A stretch of 64,000 nt of DNA, taken from Fictibacillus barbaricus (GTDB taxonomy: Bacteria; Bacillota; Bacilli; Bacillales; Fictibacillaceae). Of this stretch, positions 51,490-59,428 are shown piece after piece. Position 1 is the first letter of the stretch; every line of letters starts with the position of its first letter. Position numbers and translations under genes: made by a program. Location: positions 1,240,001 through 1,304,000 of the forward strand of contig NZ_BMCE01000001.1 in NCBI RefSeq assembly GCF_014635025.1. Direction: 5' to 3'. The notes below the pieces were generated by a model. The model saw only the letters and a list, made by a program, of their open reading frames with translations, ran no database searches and had not been told where the DNA came from.

Positions 51490-51622
51490 AAGCAGAAGCA
51501 CCCGCTTCTCACCTGATTCGACGTCCTATTGACTGTTGATGGGTAGATGGATATTCAGGCATGTCAAAGTGTACATAGCCGGTTTACTATGTGTGGGTGA
51601 TCGTTGCGCCGACGCTTTTTTT
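51490..51622 (+). promoter_or_regulatory. Ribosomal protein L20 leader of infC-rpmI-rplT
   Basis: Long structured leader directly after the promoter, with hairpin GAAGC/GCTTC (51495-51508), a CACC-type segment able to pair with GTGGGTGATCG (51592-51602), and a T-run after GCGCCGACGC (51607-51623). In B. subtilis L20 binds this leader and causes premature termination. The call rests on position and partial resemblance. Confidence 0.75.
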
Positions 51623-51685
51623 ATTTGCAGAAATAACAAGTCGAGTGTATTTACACTCACTGAAAAAATTTGGAGGTGACTTACT

Positions 51686-52201
51686 ATTAGTAAGGACATG
51701 TCTGTCAATGAAGGTATTCGTGCCCGTGAGGTTCGCTTAATCGGTCCTGATGGAAGCCAGCTTGGCATCAAATCTAGACAAGAAGCTTTGGACCTTGCGT
51801 CAAATGCAAATCTTGACCTTGTGCTTGTTGCTGCAACTGCTAAACCGCCTGTATGTCGTATCATGGACTACGGTAAGTTTAAATATGAGCAACAGCGTAA
51901 AGAAAGAGAAGCACGAAAAAATCAAAAGGTCATTACGACTAAAGAAATTCGTCTAAGTCCAACAATTGAGGAAAACGACTTTAATACAAAGCTTAAAAAT
52001 GCCCGTAAGTTCCTTGAAAAAGGCGACAAAGTAAAGGCAAGTATTCGTTTCCGTGGACGTGCAATTACTCATTCTCAAATCGGAAAAACGGTATTGGAAA
52101 AGTTAGCGAAAGAATGCGAAGATCTTTCTACGGTGGAAACTCACCCGAAAATGGAAGGTCGCAGCATGTTCCTTATCCTTGCACCTAAAGCCGAAAAATA
52201 A
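51686..52201 (+). CDS. infC: Translation initiation factor IF-3 (ATT start)
   Basis: Binds the 30S subunit and checks the start codon. 171 residues if started at ATT 51686, which is 6 bases after GGAGGTGA and gives [20 protein letters not shown], aligning with B. subtilis IF-3 that also uses ATT. A start at ATG 51698 would lose four conserved residues and leave the ribosome site 18 bases away. Core motifs are [18 protein letters not shown] and [22 protein letters not shown]-3 discriminates against non-standard starts, so the ATT gives feedback control. First gene of infC-rpmI-rplT. Confidence 0.96.
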   Translation: MSKDMSVNEGIRAREVRLIGPDGSQLGIKSRQEALDLASNANLDLVLVAATAKPPVCRIMDYGKFKYEQQRKEREARKNQKVITTKEIRLSPTIEENDFNTKLKNARKFLEKGDKVKASIRFRGRAITHSQIGKTVLEKLAKECEDLSTVETHPKMEGRSMFLILAPKAEK

Positions 52202-52224
52202 TTTTTACCAGGGAGGAAACCATT

Positions 52225-52428
52225 ATGCCTAAAATGAAAACTCATAAAGGTGCTGCAAAGCGCTTTAGAAAAACTGGATCAGGTAAATTAAAGCGTGCTC
52301 GCGCTTTTACTAGTCACTTGTTTGCTAACAAGTCTACAAAAGCTAAGCGTAAGCTTCGTAAAGCGAAACTTGTTCACAGCGGTGATTACAAACGTATCCG
52401 CACATTGTTAACTTACAAAAAACGTTAA
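52225..52428 (+). CDS. rpmI: 50S ribosomal protein L35
   Basis: Small basic ribosomal protein, 67 residues, beginning [20 protein letters not shown], the L35 signature, and ending [19 protein letters not shown] precedes the ATG, 23 bases behind infC. Middle gene of the L20-regulated operon. Confidence 0.98.
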   Translation: MPKMKTHKGAAKRFRKTGSGKLKRARAFTSHLFANKSTKAKRKLRKAKLVHSGDYKRIRTLLTYKKR

Positions 52429-52466
52429 TCGTTCAATAATCGATTTAAAAATAGGAGGTTTTTAAT

Positions 52467-52826
52467 ATGCCAAGAGTAAAAGGTGGCTATGTAACACGTC
52501 GTCGTCGTAAAAAAGTTCTTAAATTAGCTAAAGGCTATTTCGGATCCAAACATAAATTATTTAAAGTAGCACAACAACAAGTATTCAAATCTTTAATGTA
52601 CGCTTACCGTGACCGCCGTCAGAAGAAGCGTGACTTCCGTAAGCTTTGGATCACTCGTATCAATGCTGCTGCACGTACAAACGGTCTTTCTTACAGCCGT
52701 TTAATGCACGGTCTTAAACTTGCGGGTATCGATATCAACCGTAAGATGCTTTCTGAAATCGCAATCACAGACGAAAAAGCTTTCTCTGAATTGGCTTCAA
52801 AAGCAAAAGAAAGCTTAAAAGCTTAA
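52467..52826 (+). CDS. rplT: 50S ribosomal protein L20
   Basis: 119-residue basic protein of the large subunit and the autoregulator of its operon through the leader upstream of infC. It begins [20 protein letters not shown] and carries the family stretch [29 protein letters not shown] precedes the ATG; a terminator follows. Confidence 0.98.
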   Translation: MPRVKGGYVTRRRRKKVLKLAKGYFGSKHKLFKVAQQQVFKSLMYAYRDRRQKKRDFRKLWITRINAAARTNGLSYSRLMHGLKLAGIDINRKMLSEIAITDEKAFSELASKAKESLKA

Positions 52827-52839
52827 TTAGACAAAAAGA

Positions 52840-52878
52840 AAAGATCATTTCCTATTTTGATGGAGATGATCTTTTTTC
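52840..52878 (+). terminator. Terminator of infC-rpmI-rplT
   Basis: AAGATCAT(T)TCC paired with GGA(G)ATGATCTT around a short loop, then T6. Confidence 0.85.
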
Positions 52879-52900
52879 ATTCTGAAGGGGAAATAAAAAA

Positions 52901-53152
52901 GTGTTAATCATCTATTTAATCATTTTAAACGCAGTCGCCTATCATGTTATGAAAAAGGATAAAGCATTTGCTAAAGAAGGTAAGTGGCGTACACCTGAAG
53001 CACGATTATGGCTGATTGCTTTTATAGGTGGGGCACCTGGAATGTGGCTTGCTATGAAAAAGTTCCGCCACAAAACGAAACATCCATCATTTCGATACGG
53101 CTTGCCTATACTAAGTATTTTTATAACTGTTGTGGCAGGATGGTTTCTATAA
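52901..53152 (+). CDS. ysdA: YsdA, DUF1294 membrane protein
   Basis: 83-residue DUF1294 protein with a GTG start behind GAAGGGGA. The family core is WRTPEARLWLIAFIGGAPGM followed by the basic KKFRHKTKHPSFRYGLP. Three hydrophobic stretches are seen: 1-14, 33-50 and 67-83. It follows rplT as in B. subtilis. Its stop lies only 3 bp from the stop of the convergent ythB. Function unknown. Confidence 0.88.
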   Translation: MLIIYLIILNAVAYHVMKKDKAFAKEGKWRTPEARLWLIAFIGGAPGMWLAMKKFRHKTKHPSFRYGLPILSIFITVVAGWFL

Positions 53153-53155
53153 TTA

Positions 53156-54184
53156 CTATTCTTGCTGGAGATATCGCTTGTCTTTTAAGAAAAGTCTCCA
53201 GAACACGTAAAAGCCTGGTGTTAAAATAGCAAGTCCTACTATATACATAATCATGAGTGAGTAAAAGGTTTCAGTAGCGGTGAACGCCTCATAGATGGTC
53301 AGATCAGGATAAACGATATATGGCAGATGTGCCAATCCATAACCAATACTTGCCAATCCATACTGTGCAACAGTTGCTAGCAATGTAAAACGCGGCCGTC
53401 CAATCCCTGGGCGGTTTTGTTTTGGCCACCAAAGTGAGCCATATGCGATAAAAAAAGCGGCTAAAGATAATACGAACCATATTTTTTGGTCCACCAGATT
53501 GTCGATCAGCCATCGAGATTCAGGTGCCATGAATAACAGTGTAAAGAGGGCAGAAAGCAATGTAAGCGGCCCTAATAGAATAGCGTTGCTGCGATATAGC
53601 CTGTACGCCTCTTCTTTATTTGAAACACGCGCGTAATCGGCCAAAAAAAGGGATGATAGATACAGCTCAGACGTTAAACCAAACAGTACATACAAATAAA
53701 GGGTGGGGCTGGTGAAGAGTTTTTCTAACAAAAGGTTCTGAGTCTCTCCGTCAACACCTATGAATCCTCCTTGTGAGATCGGAAGAACAGCGATAAGTAA
53801 GGAAGGGATCAATAAGCCAGAAATCCCTGAGATAATAAACATAGTCCTCCTATATCCCTGTACAGAATAAGAGAACACCATAAAAGCACTTCGAATGGCC
53901 AAAAAAAAGAGAATCAATGAAACTGGAACAAGCATAACGGTTCCTAACGTATAAGCTCCTTTCGGAAAGAAACCTACAAAGGCTACAACTAAAAGTACAA
54001 GGAACGTGTTTGTAATCTCCCATGTAGGAGATAAGAAACGATTGGCGATTTTTCCTGCCATTGTTCTGTGATTATTGTAGATCATTGCCCAAAATCCTGC
54101 TCCAAAATCGATGGAGCCAAAGATACTGTAAACAAAGATAAAGGTCCACATGATCAGTATCGCTAAAACCTCTTCACTCATCAT
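53156..54184 (-). CDS. ythB: Cytochrome bd-type quinol oxidase subunit II
   Basis: 342-residue polytopic subunit (CydB/CioB/YthB type) of a terminal quinol oxidase in the cell membrane. About eight membrane segments; IMWTFIFVYSIFGSIDFGAG near the start and TAPSRWLIDNLV-like central parts fit the family, with ATETFYSLMIMYIVGLAIL at the end. AGGAGGAATAG lies before two adjacent ATG codons (54184 or 54181). It follows ythA by 13 bases on the minus strand. Confidence 0.9.
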   Translation of the reverse strand: MMSEEVLAILIMWTFIFVYSIFGSIDFGAGFWAMIYNNHRTMAGKIANRFLSPTWEITNTFLVLLVVAFVGFFPKGAYTLGTVMLVPVSLILFFLAIRSAFMVFSYSVQGYRRTMFIISGISGLLIPSLLIAVLPISQGGFIGVDGETQNLLLEKLFTSPTLYLYVLFGLTSELYLSSLFLADYARVSNKEEAYRLYRSNAILLGPLTLLSALFTLLFMAPESRWLIDNLVDQKIWFVLSLAAFFIAYGSLWWPKQNRPGIGRPRFTLLATVAQYGLASIGYGLAHLPYIVYPDLTIYEAFTATETFYSLMIMYIVGLAILTPGFYVFWRLFLKDKRYLQQE

Positions 54185-54197
54185 CTATTCCTCCTTC

Positions 54198-55538
54198 CTA
54201 TCCAGATATTCTTTCCATATCTTTTGATACAGGGTTACGTTTAAAATAAGCTGTTAAGATTAATACCGTCAGCACACTTAAAAGGGCATATAAAAATAAA
54301 AATAGAAGGAAGAGCATGCCAAGGTTTTCATTTTTAGTAGCCGCTTCTGCTGTGGTCTGAACTCTATAGATGGTCCAAGGCTGTCTGCCGCTGCAGCTGA
54401 AAACCCAGCCGAATTCGATCCCGAGCATAGAGAGCGGTCCAGAAAAAACGAGCGACCAGAGCAGCCACTTTGGAAATGATTTCGCTCGCTTTTTTGCAAA
54501 GAACCACCAATAAAATAAGGCGAATGCGGCGAGTCCTAATAAGACTACGCCAACCCCTACCATTAGGTTAAACAAGGTATGTACATAAAAAGGCGGCCAC
54601 GTCTCACGTGGAAATTCATACAATCCCTTAACTTCCGTATCAAACTTTCCGGCAGCAAGCCAGCTGAGTGCCCAAGGAATCTCTATCCCATATTTAACTT
54701 CTTCTGTTTTAGGATCTGTATAACCGCCAATTGCAAGTGGTGCATAACGCTGTGTTTCAAACAAACCTTCTGCAGCAGCCAGCTTCTCTGGTGAGTGCTG
54801 ATGTAGAATTTGTGCAGAATGATGTCCGGAAAGAGAAGAAACAAAACTCATTAAGAAGGCAACAGCTAGAGACATGAACAGTCCTTTAAGGTGGTAAGCA
54901 CGTTCACGCTCTGGACGCTTTTTTAATAGTTTGAATGCCGCAACAGAAGCAACAGCAAACGCTCCTGTCATATAGGCAGTGATCGCAACGTGAAAGGACG
55001 ATGATAGGAAACTAGGATTGAAAAATGCATCCCATGGATTTACATCATAAATCGTGCCATCAGGTTTGATCTTAAAACCATCAGGTGTATTCATCCACGT
55101 ATTTACCGCAGAAATTAAGATTGCAGATGCAACAGCTCCAAGGGCTACGAAGAAAACAGAAATTAAGCGGAAATACCTAGGCAGTCTGTCTGCGGCATAT
55201 ACGTAGATGGACATAAATAAGGCTTCGAGGAAAAAAGCAAAGATTTCAATTTGAAAAGGCAGAGAGATAACTTTCCCTACGATCTCCATGAATCCGGGCC
55301 AAAGCAGTGAAAGCTGAACTCCGACGATTGTTCCAGACGGAATAGCAACACCTAATAGAACAGCGAAAGCTTTTGTCCAGCGCTTGGCCATAATGGCATA
55401 ATCGTTGTCTCCTTTCACTTGATGAATAATTTCTGCAATTACGATCATCAAGGGAAGTCCAACACCAAGCGTAGCAAAAATTATATGAAAACCTAGAGAA
55501 GTTCCAAAAAAGGCTCTCGCGAGTACAACTGTATCCAT
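54198..55538 (-). CDS. ythA: Cytochrome bd-type quinol oxidase subunit I
   Basis: 446 residues, the haem-bearing subunit. Haem-ligand His18 is in TSLGFHIIFATLGVGLP; the conserved acidic and aromatic stretch QIEIFAFFLEALFMSIYVYA (about 94-113) and SGRQPWTIYRVQTTAEA follow. The Q-loop region is short, which together with the similarity to YthA places it in the cyanide-insensitive (CioA) group rather than E. coli-type CydA. TAGGAGGAATC precedes the ATG. No cydCD assembly genes are nearby. Confidence 0.92.
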   Translation of the reverse strand: MDTVVLARAFFGTSLGFHIIFATLGVGLPLMIVIAEIIHQVKGDNDYAIMAKRWTKAFAVLLGVAIPSGTIVGVQLSLLWPGFMEIVGKVISLPFQIEIFAFFLEALFMSIYVYAADRLPRYFRLISVFFVALGAVASAILISAVNTWMNTPDGFKIKPDGTIYDVNPWDAFFNPSFLSSSFHVAITAYMTGAFAVASVAAFKLLKKRPERERAYHLKGLFMSLAVAFLMSFVSSLSGHHSAQILHQHSPEKLAAAEGLFETQRYAPLAIGGYTDPKTEEVKYGIEIPWALSWLAAGKFDTEVKGLYEFPRETWPPFYVHTLFNLMVGVGVVLLGLAAFALFYWWFFAKKRAKSFPKWLLWSLVFSGPLSMLGIEFGWVFSCSGRQPWTIYRVQTTAEAATKNENLGMLFLLFLFLYALLSVLTVLILTAYFKRNPVSKDMERISG

Positions 55539-55570
55539 GCCCGATTCCTCCTAAAAACTCAAACTATATA

Positions 55571-55598
55571 AGTTTACAATCTACCTTTAAGGTGTCAA
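55571..55598 (-). promoter_or_regulatory. ythAB promoter candidate
   Basis: On the minus strand TTGACA (55598-55593), 16-bp spacer, TAAACT (55576-55571), about 35 bases before ythA. Confidence 0.45.
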
Positions 55599-55680
55599 AA
55601 AGAAGGGTGGTTTATGCACGTGATAAATTTGTCATACAGAGCTCGTCTTCTGTCATATGCTGACTTAAAGGGGGTGCAGC

Positions 55681-56283
55681 GTGTTAGACAATACGAGTTT
55701 TTACATCGAGTTGCTTAAGTTTAGTGGGATCTTTGCCCCTTTATTGTTCATCCTTCTTCAGGCATTCAGGCAATTCTTTTTTCTGCCAGTCGGACTTATC
55801 TGTCTAACGGGGGGAATACTGTTTGGTGCAGTGGCTGGCACTTTTTATTCTGTGATAGGAATTACATTGTCGAGTGTCTTCTTTTACTGGGGAATGAAAT
55901 GTATGCCGAAACTTATGAAAAAAGTAAAAAAGCTTCAGAAAAAGTGGATTGGTAAAAGAATGCCATTCTCAGTAGGTCAGATTGCTATATTAAAAATGAT
56001 CCCATTCATGCATTTTCATCTTTTAAGCTTTTGTTTGATCGAAGTCTCTGCAAATTTTAGAGAATATACAAAAGCTAGCATTATCTCGAATATCCCGATT
56101 GCCATTTTCTACTCTACTTTTGGTTCTGTGCTGCTGTCTCTCTCTTTATTTACTTCAGCAGGAATCATTATTGTGCTATCGTATCTGTTTTACTTGTTAA
56201 GAAGAAAGGAATGGGTCATGAAGTGGAGTGAATTTTTTGAGGAAGATACGGCAAAAAGAGAAAAACACCGCATGCCTGCATAA
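55681..56283 (+). CDS. ytxB: TVP38/TMEM64-family membrane protein
   Basis: 200-residue membrane protein of the TVP38 (SNARE-associated/DedA-like) family. Visible parts are FFFLPVGLICLTGGILFGAV (about 32-51), the family element with the F/Y-x-G-x-x-G pattern, and a C-terminal pair of segments (ISNIPIAIFYSTFGSVLLSL, LFTSAGIIIVLSYLFYLL). GTG start behind AAAGGGGGTGC. The ytxB name rests on family and region rather than exact synteny. Divergent from ythA; it ends in a terminator. Confidence 0.78.
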   Translation: MLDNTSFYIELLKFSGIFAPLLFILLQAFRQFFFLPVGLICLTGGILFGAVAGTFYSVIGITLSSVFFYWGMKCMPKLMKKVKKLQKKWIGKRMPFSVGQIAILKMIPFMHFHLLSFCLIEVSANFREYTKASIISNIPIAIFYSTFGSVLLSLSLFTSAGIIIVLSYLFYLLRRKEWVMKWSEFFEEDTAKREKHRMPA

Positions 56284-56298
56284 GGTATGCGTTTTTTT
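56269..56298 (+). terminator. Terminator of the TVP38 gene
   Basis: 8-bp stem CGCATGCC/GGTATGCG (one G-U) overlapping the stop codon, then T7. Confidence 0.88.
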
Positions 56299-56334
56299 GT
56301 TTTTAGCTAAGGAGAGCTCCTGAGGGATATATCC

Positions 56335-56404
56335 GCGAGTCTCGCACTTTGACAATTTCTATCATCTCAATCAATTAAATTTCATTCTCGAATGTCGTGC
56401 GAGA
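56335..56404. repeat. Inverted-repeat element upstream of the dUTPase gene
   Basis: TCTCGCAC (56340-56347) and GTGCGAGA (56397-56404) are 8-bp inverted arms 49 bp apart; the left arm is itself part of the palindrome GCGAG-T-CTCGC (56335-56345). TCTC recurs at 56365 and 56386, 21 bp apart. Followed at 56410 by TATAAT. No known element recognised. Confidence 0.5.
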
Positions 56405-56444
56405 TACGTTATAATAGCTAAGAATGAAAGGCAGGGATGAAACA

Positions 56445-56939
56445 ATGAACATCGAGAGACTTTTTTCTATGCAGAGTGATTTAAATACACGTATTGTTAA
56501 AGAACACAATCTTGAAGAGGAGTCTTTATCTCATCAAAGAAGATTGGCTTTTCTTGTGGAGCTTGGAGAATTAGCCAATGAAACAAGGTGCTTTAAATAC
56601 TGGAGTAAACGCCCGGCATCAGAAAAAGCAGTTATTTTAGAGGAATATGTAGATGGTTTGCATTTTGTGTTATCCATTGGGCTAGATTTAGGAATCACAG
56701 AGATTGAACTGCCAAATGATGTAGAACTTCGTGAGAAAATGGACAAGATAGGTCTAAACGAACTATTTCTTTCCCTTTACCAATTGGGCTCAAAATCTTT
56801 ATCAACAAAAGAATTCCAATTACTTTTTGATACATTTTTAGGTCTTGGGAAAAAACTTAATTTTTCTTTTGAAGAAATAGAAACGGCCTATTTAGAGAAA
56901 AATGCAATAAATCACGAACGTCAAGATACAGGATACTAA
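56445..56939 (+). CDS. Dimeric dUTPase (all-alpha NTP pyrophosphatase)
   Basis: 164 residues resembling the dUTPase_2/MazG-like group, which hydrolyses dUTP to dUMP and so keeps uracil out of DNA. The metal-binding ExxE and ExxD motif pair is visible: LVELGELANETRCFKYW (about 43-59) and ILEEYVDGLHFVLSIGLDLG (about 71-90). The ATG at 56445 has AGGGATGA upstream; an in-frame ATG at 56424 has none. A similar gene sits in this region in other bacilli. Confidence 0.85.
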   Translation: MNIERLFSMQSDLNTRIVKEHNLEEESLSHQRRLAFLVELGELANETRCFKYWSKRPASEKAVILEEYVDGLHFVLSIGLDLGITEIELPNDVELREKMDKIGLNELFLSLYQLGSKSLSTKEFQLLFDTFLGLGKKLNFSFEEIETAYLEKNAINHERQDTGY

Positions 56940-56943
56940 ATAG

Positions 56944-56970
56944 AAAAACCCGGGAATCCGGGTTTTATTT
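56944..56970. terminator. Bidirectional terminator between the dUTPase gene and sspI
   Basis: 9-bp stem AAAACCCGG/CCGGGTTTT with a 4-base loop, overlapping the sspI stop; T-runs on both strands. Confidence 0.88.
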
Positions 56971-57171
56971 TAAACCGTTAGATAAAGTTGTTAAGAGTTC
57001 TTCCTTTTTTTGCTCATCTGAATTTTTCCAGATGACTTCAAAAAGTACACCGAGACCAGGGAGCATTTTTTCTTCTCCGCTTTCGATTGCATCAACAATC
57101 GTATCTTGTAACTGTTCCTTATTGTTTCCAGTAACGTTATGCAATACAGCTTTTCTTAAATCAAGATTCAT
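56965..57171 (-). CDS. sspI: Small acid-soluble spore protein SspI
   Basis: 68-residue SASP I of the spore core, beginning [20 protein letters not shown] and ending [16 protein letters not shown] precedes the ATG. Expression in B. subtilis is forespore-specific through SigG; upstream on the minus strand TGAAC and an AT-rich -10-like stretch are present but I cannot place a clear SigG promoter. The convergent dUTPase gene shares its terminator. Confidence 0.95.
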   Translation of the reverse strand: MNLDLRKAVLHNVTGNNKEQLQDTIVDAIESGEEKMLPGLGVLFEVIWKNSDEQKKEELLTTLSNGLK

Positions 57172-57279
57172 GGGATTAGCACCTCATATTAATTTTATTC
57201 TTTTTTTATTGTGTACGTTCAGAACATGTTTTATGAGAAAAATAATAAATATTTATGATTTAAAGGAGTACACCCGATA

Positions 57280-58047
57280 ATGAAGCACATTGAATCAGAA
57301 TCCAACGCTTCCTTGAAGCAATGGAAAAAGTTGCATAGTAGGAAAGAAAGAGAGAAAACAGGAACCTTTTTGTTAGAAGGACCTCATCTAATTGAAGAAG
57401 CGATCCATTCAGGCGCAAAGCTGCAACATGTAATTGTTGAAGAGAACTATCAAATGAAAGACGAGTGGCTAAAGGAGAGGTTTTCTTTATGGTCTGTTCC
57501 AGCCAAATTGATGAAGCAGCTTTCTGAAACAGAAAAACCTCAAGGGATTCTAGCTGTATGCGAAATGATGGACCAGCCTGAAGATCTTATTAAGCCAAAG
57601 GGCCGTTATTTGTTAATCGATGGTGTTCAAGATCCAGGTAATTTGGGTACGATAATCCGTACTGCTGATAGCGCTGGACTTGATGGTGTGTTTTTGGGAG
57701 AAGGGACGGCTGATCTTTATAACGGTAAAACAGTGCGATCCACTCAAGGTTCACTTTTTCACCTGCCTGTTGTAAAAGCTGATCTATTACAGATTATCGG
57801 ACAATGTAAGGAGCAAGACATTCCGGTACTTTCCACCTCTCTGCAAGAAGCGGTAGATATGCGTAGGGCATCAGAAGTGGAAGGTTTTGCTTTAATCGTA
57901 GGAAATGAAGGCGCTGGGGTGCAGGAAACCCTCCAAAAAGAATCGACGATGAACGTGAAGATCCCTATTTTTGGTCAAGCTGAATCCTTAAATGTTTCGG
58001 TTGCAACGGGCATTCTTCTTTACGAATTACAGCGGAATCGATCGTAA
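57280..58047 (+). CDS. ysgA: TrmH/SpoU-family rRNA methyltransferase
   Basis: 255-residue SPOUT-fold 2'-O-methyltransferase, YsgA in B. subtilis. The N-terminal substrate-binding domain (GTFLLEGPHLIEEAI, about 28-42) is followed by the knotted domain with LLIDGVQDPGNLGTIIRTAD (motif 1, about 110), LIVGNEGAGV (motif 2, about 205) and SLNVSVATGILLYEL (motif 3, about 235). AAAGGAGTA precedes the ATG. It lies before the pheS T-box as in B. subtilis. Confidence 0.92.
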   Translation: MKHIESESNASLKQWKKLHSRKEREKTGTFLLEGPHLIEEAIHSGAKLQHVIVEENYQMKDEWLKERFSLWSVPAKLMKQLSETEKPQGILAVCEMMDQPEDLIKPKGRYLLIDGVQDPGNLGTIIRTADSAGLDGVFLGEGTADLYNGKTVRSTQGSLFHLPVVKADLLQIIGQCKEQDIPVLSTSLQEAVDMRRASEVEGFALIVGNEGAGVQETLQKESTMNVKIPIFGQAESLNVSVATGILLYELQRNRS

Positions 58048-58061
58048 TTTGTTCGGAGGCG

Positions 58062-58091
58062 TTGCAATTGTTGATTTTTTTCATATATAAT
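58062..58091 (+). promoter_or_regulatory. pheST promoter
   Basis: TTGCAA (58062-58067), 18-bp spacer, TATAAT (58086-58091); start near 58098. Confidence 0.7.
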
Positions 58092-58097
58092 GAAAAA

Positions 58098-58353
58098 GAT
58101 GAATGGAATAAAAATAAAAACGAAGACGGAGAAGAGTAGGTAATGATTCCGCCAAAAAGGGAGGAAATGTCCTGGACTGCGAGCATTTCTTTGGTAGGTA
58201 TTATTGAATTCACTCCTGAGTTGTCACCTGAATGTATGAGTAGGGCTGACCGGTGAAGAGCCGTTATTGAAATGAAGTGAACAGTGTATTTGTCATTGTT
58301 AAATTGGGTGGTACCGCGAACTCCTCGTCCCTTATTGGATGAGGAGTTTTTAT
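58098..58353 (+). promoter_or_regulatory. T-box riboswitch of pheST
   Basis: The T-box core TGGGTGGTACCGCG is at 58305-58318. The likely phenylalanine specifier is TTC at 58209-58211 in the GAATTCACTCC context. The terminator is AACTCCTCGTCC/GGATGAGGAGTT (58319-58330 and 58338-58349) with T5. Uncharged tRNA-Phe relieves termination. Confidence 0.93.
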
Positions 58354-58375
58354 ATTTATAAGGAGGGGTTGTACG

Positions 58376-59410
58376 GTGAAAGACCGTTTAGAAGCTCTTA
58401 AAGTAGAAGCGATCGGCAAGATCAATGAAAGCCAGGACTTAAAAGATCTGCAAGCTGTTAAAGTTGCTTATTTAGGAAAAAAAGGGCCCATTACCGAAGT
58501 TCTAAAAGGAATGGGGAAATTATCTGCAGAAGAAAGACCGGTTATTGGTGCCTATGCCAATGAAGTCCGTGACAGCATTCAGAAGGAACTGGATAAAAAA
58601 CAAATCGAACTAGAACATGCAGCAATCTCAGAAAAGCTTGCGAAAGAATCATTAGATGTATCCTTGCCAGGGAGACCTGTCAAAAAAGGAAATCCTCATC
58701 CATTAACAGCGGTTGTTACTGAGATTGAAGATCTGTTTTTAAGCATGGGATTCACGATTGCTGAAGGACCAGAAGTAGAAACAGACTATTACAATTTTGA
58801 AGCACTTAACTTGCCTAAAGGCCATCCTGCCCGTGACATGCAAGATTCATTCTTCATCACAGAAGATATTCTGCTTCGTACACAAACGTCTCCCGTACAG
58901 GCTCGTACAATGGAGAAGCATGAGGGGCAAGGACCTGTAAAGATCATTTCTCCAGGAAAGGTTTACAGAAGAGATAATGATGATGCGACACACTCTCATC
59001 AATTCATGCAGATTGAAGGACTTGTGGTTGATAAGAACGTTCGTTTAAGCGACTTAAAAGGTGTTCTTGAAACGTTTGCTAAGAAAATGTTTGGAGAAGA
59101 CCGCAAGATTCGTCTGCGTCCAAGTTTCTTCCCATTTACTGAGCCGTCTGTTGAAATGGATATTTCATGTTTCAAATGCAGCGGAAAAGGTTGCTCGATC
59201 TGTAAACAAACGGGCTGGATCGAAATTCTTGGAGCGGGTATGGTCCATCCAAACGTTCTTGAGATGGCTGGATTTGACTCAAAGAAATATACAGGTTTTG
59301 CATTTGGTATGGGACCTGAGCGTATCGCGATGCTTAAATACGGTATAGACGATATCCGTCATTTCTATGCGAACGACATCCGGTTTCTAAAACAATTCAA
59401 AAATGCATAA
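58376..59410 (+). CDS. pheS: Phenylalanyl-tRNA synthetase alpha subunit
   Basis: Catalytic subunit of the heterotetrameric synthetase, 344 residues. An N-terminal coiled coil (1-90) is followed by the class II core: [20 protein letters not shown] (about 121-140), motif 2 near [20 protein letters not shown], and motif 3 [20 protein letters not shown] (about 307-326). GTG start behind AAGGAGGGG. Operon with pheT, 18 bases apart. Confidence 0.97.
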   Translation: MKDRLEALKVEAIGKINESQDLKDLQAVKVAYLGKKGPITEVLKGMGKLSAEERPVIGAYANEVRDSIQKELDKKQIELEHAAISEKLAKESLDVSLPGRPVKKGNPHPLTAVVTEIEDLFLSMGFTIAEGPEVETDYYNFEALNLPKGHPARDMQDSFFITEDILLRTQTSPVQARTMEKHEGQGPVKIISPGKVYRRDNDDATHSHQFMQIEGLVVDKNVRLSDLKGVLETFAKKMFGEDRKIRLRPSFFPFTEPSVEMDISCFKCSGKGCSICKQTGWIEILGAGMVHPNVLEMAGFDSKKYTGFAFGMGPERIAMLKYGIDDIRHFYANDIRFLKQFKNA

Positions 59411-59428
59411 CTCAAGGAGGGGAAATAC

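Noticed and set aside
51138-51512. Minus-strand open frame of 124 codons over array A
   Set aside because: Its repetitive F/V/T-rich protein is the by-product of a 21-bp (seven-codon) repeat that contains no stop in this frame; no ribosome site and it runs through the thrS terminator.
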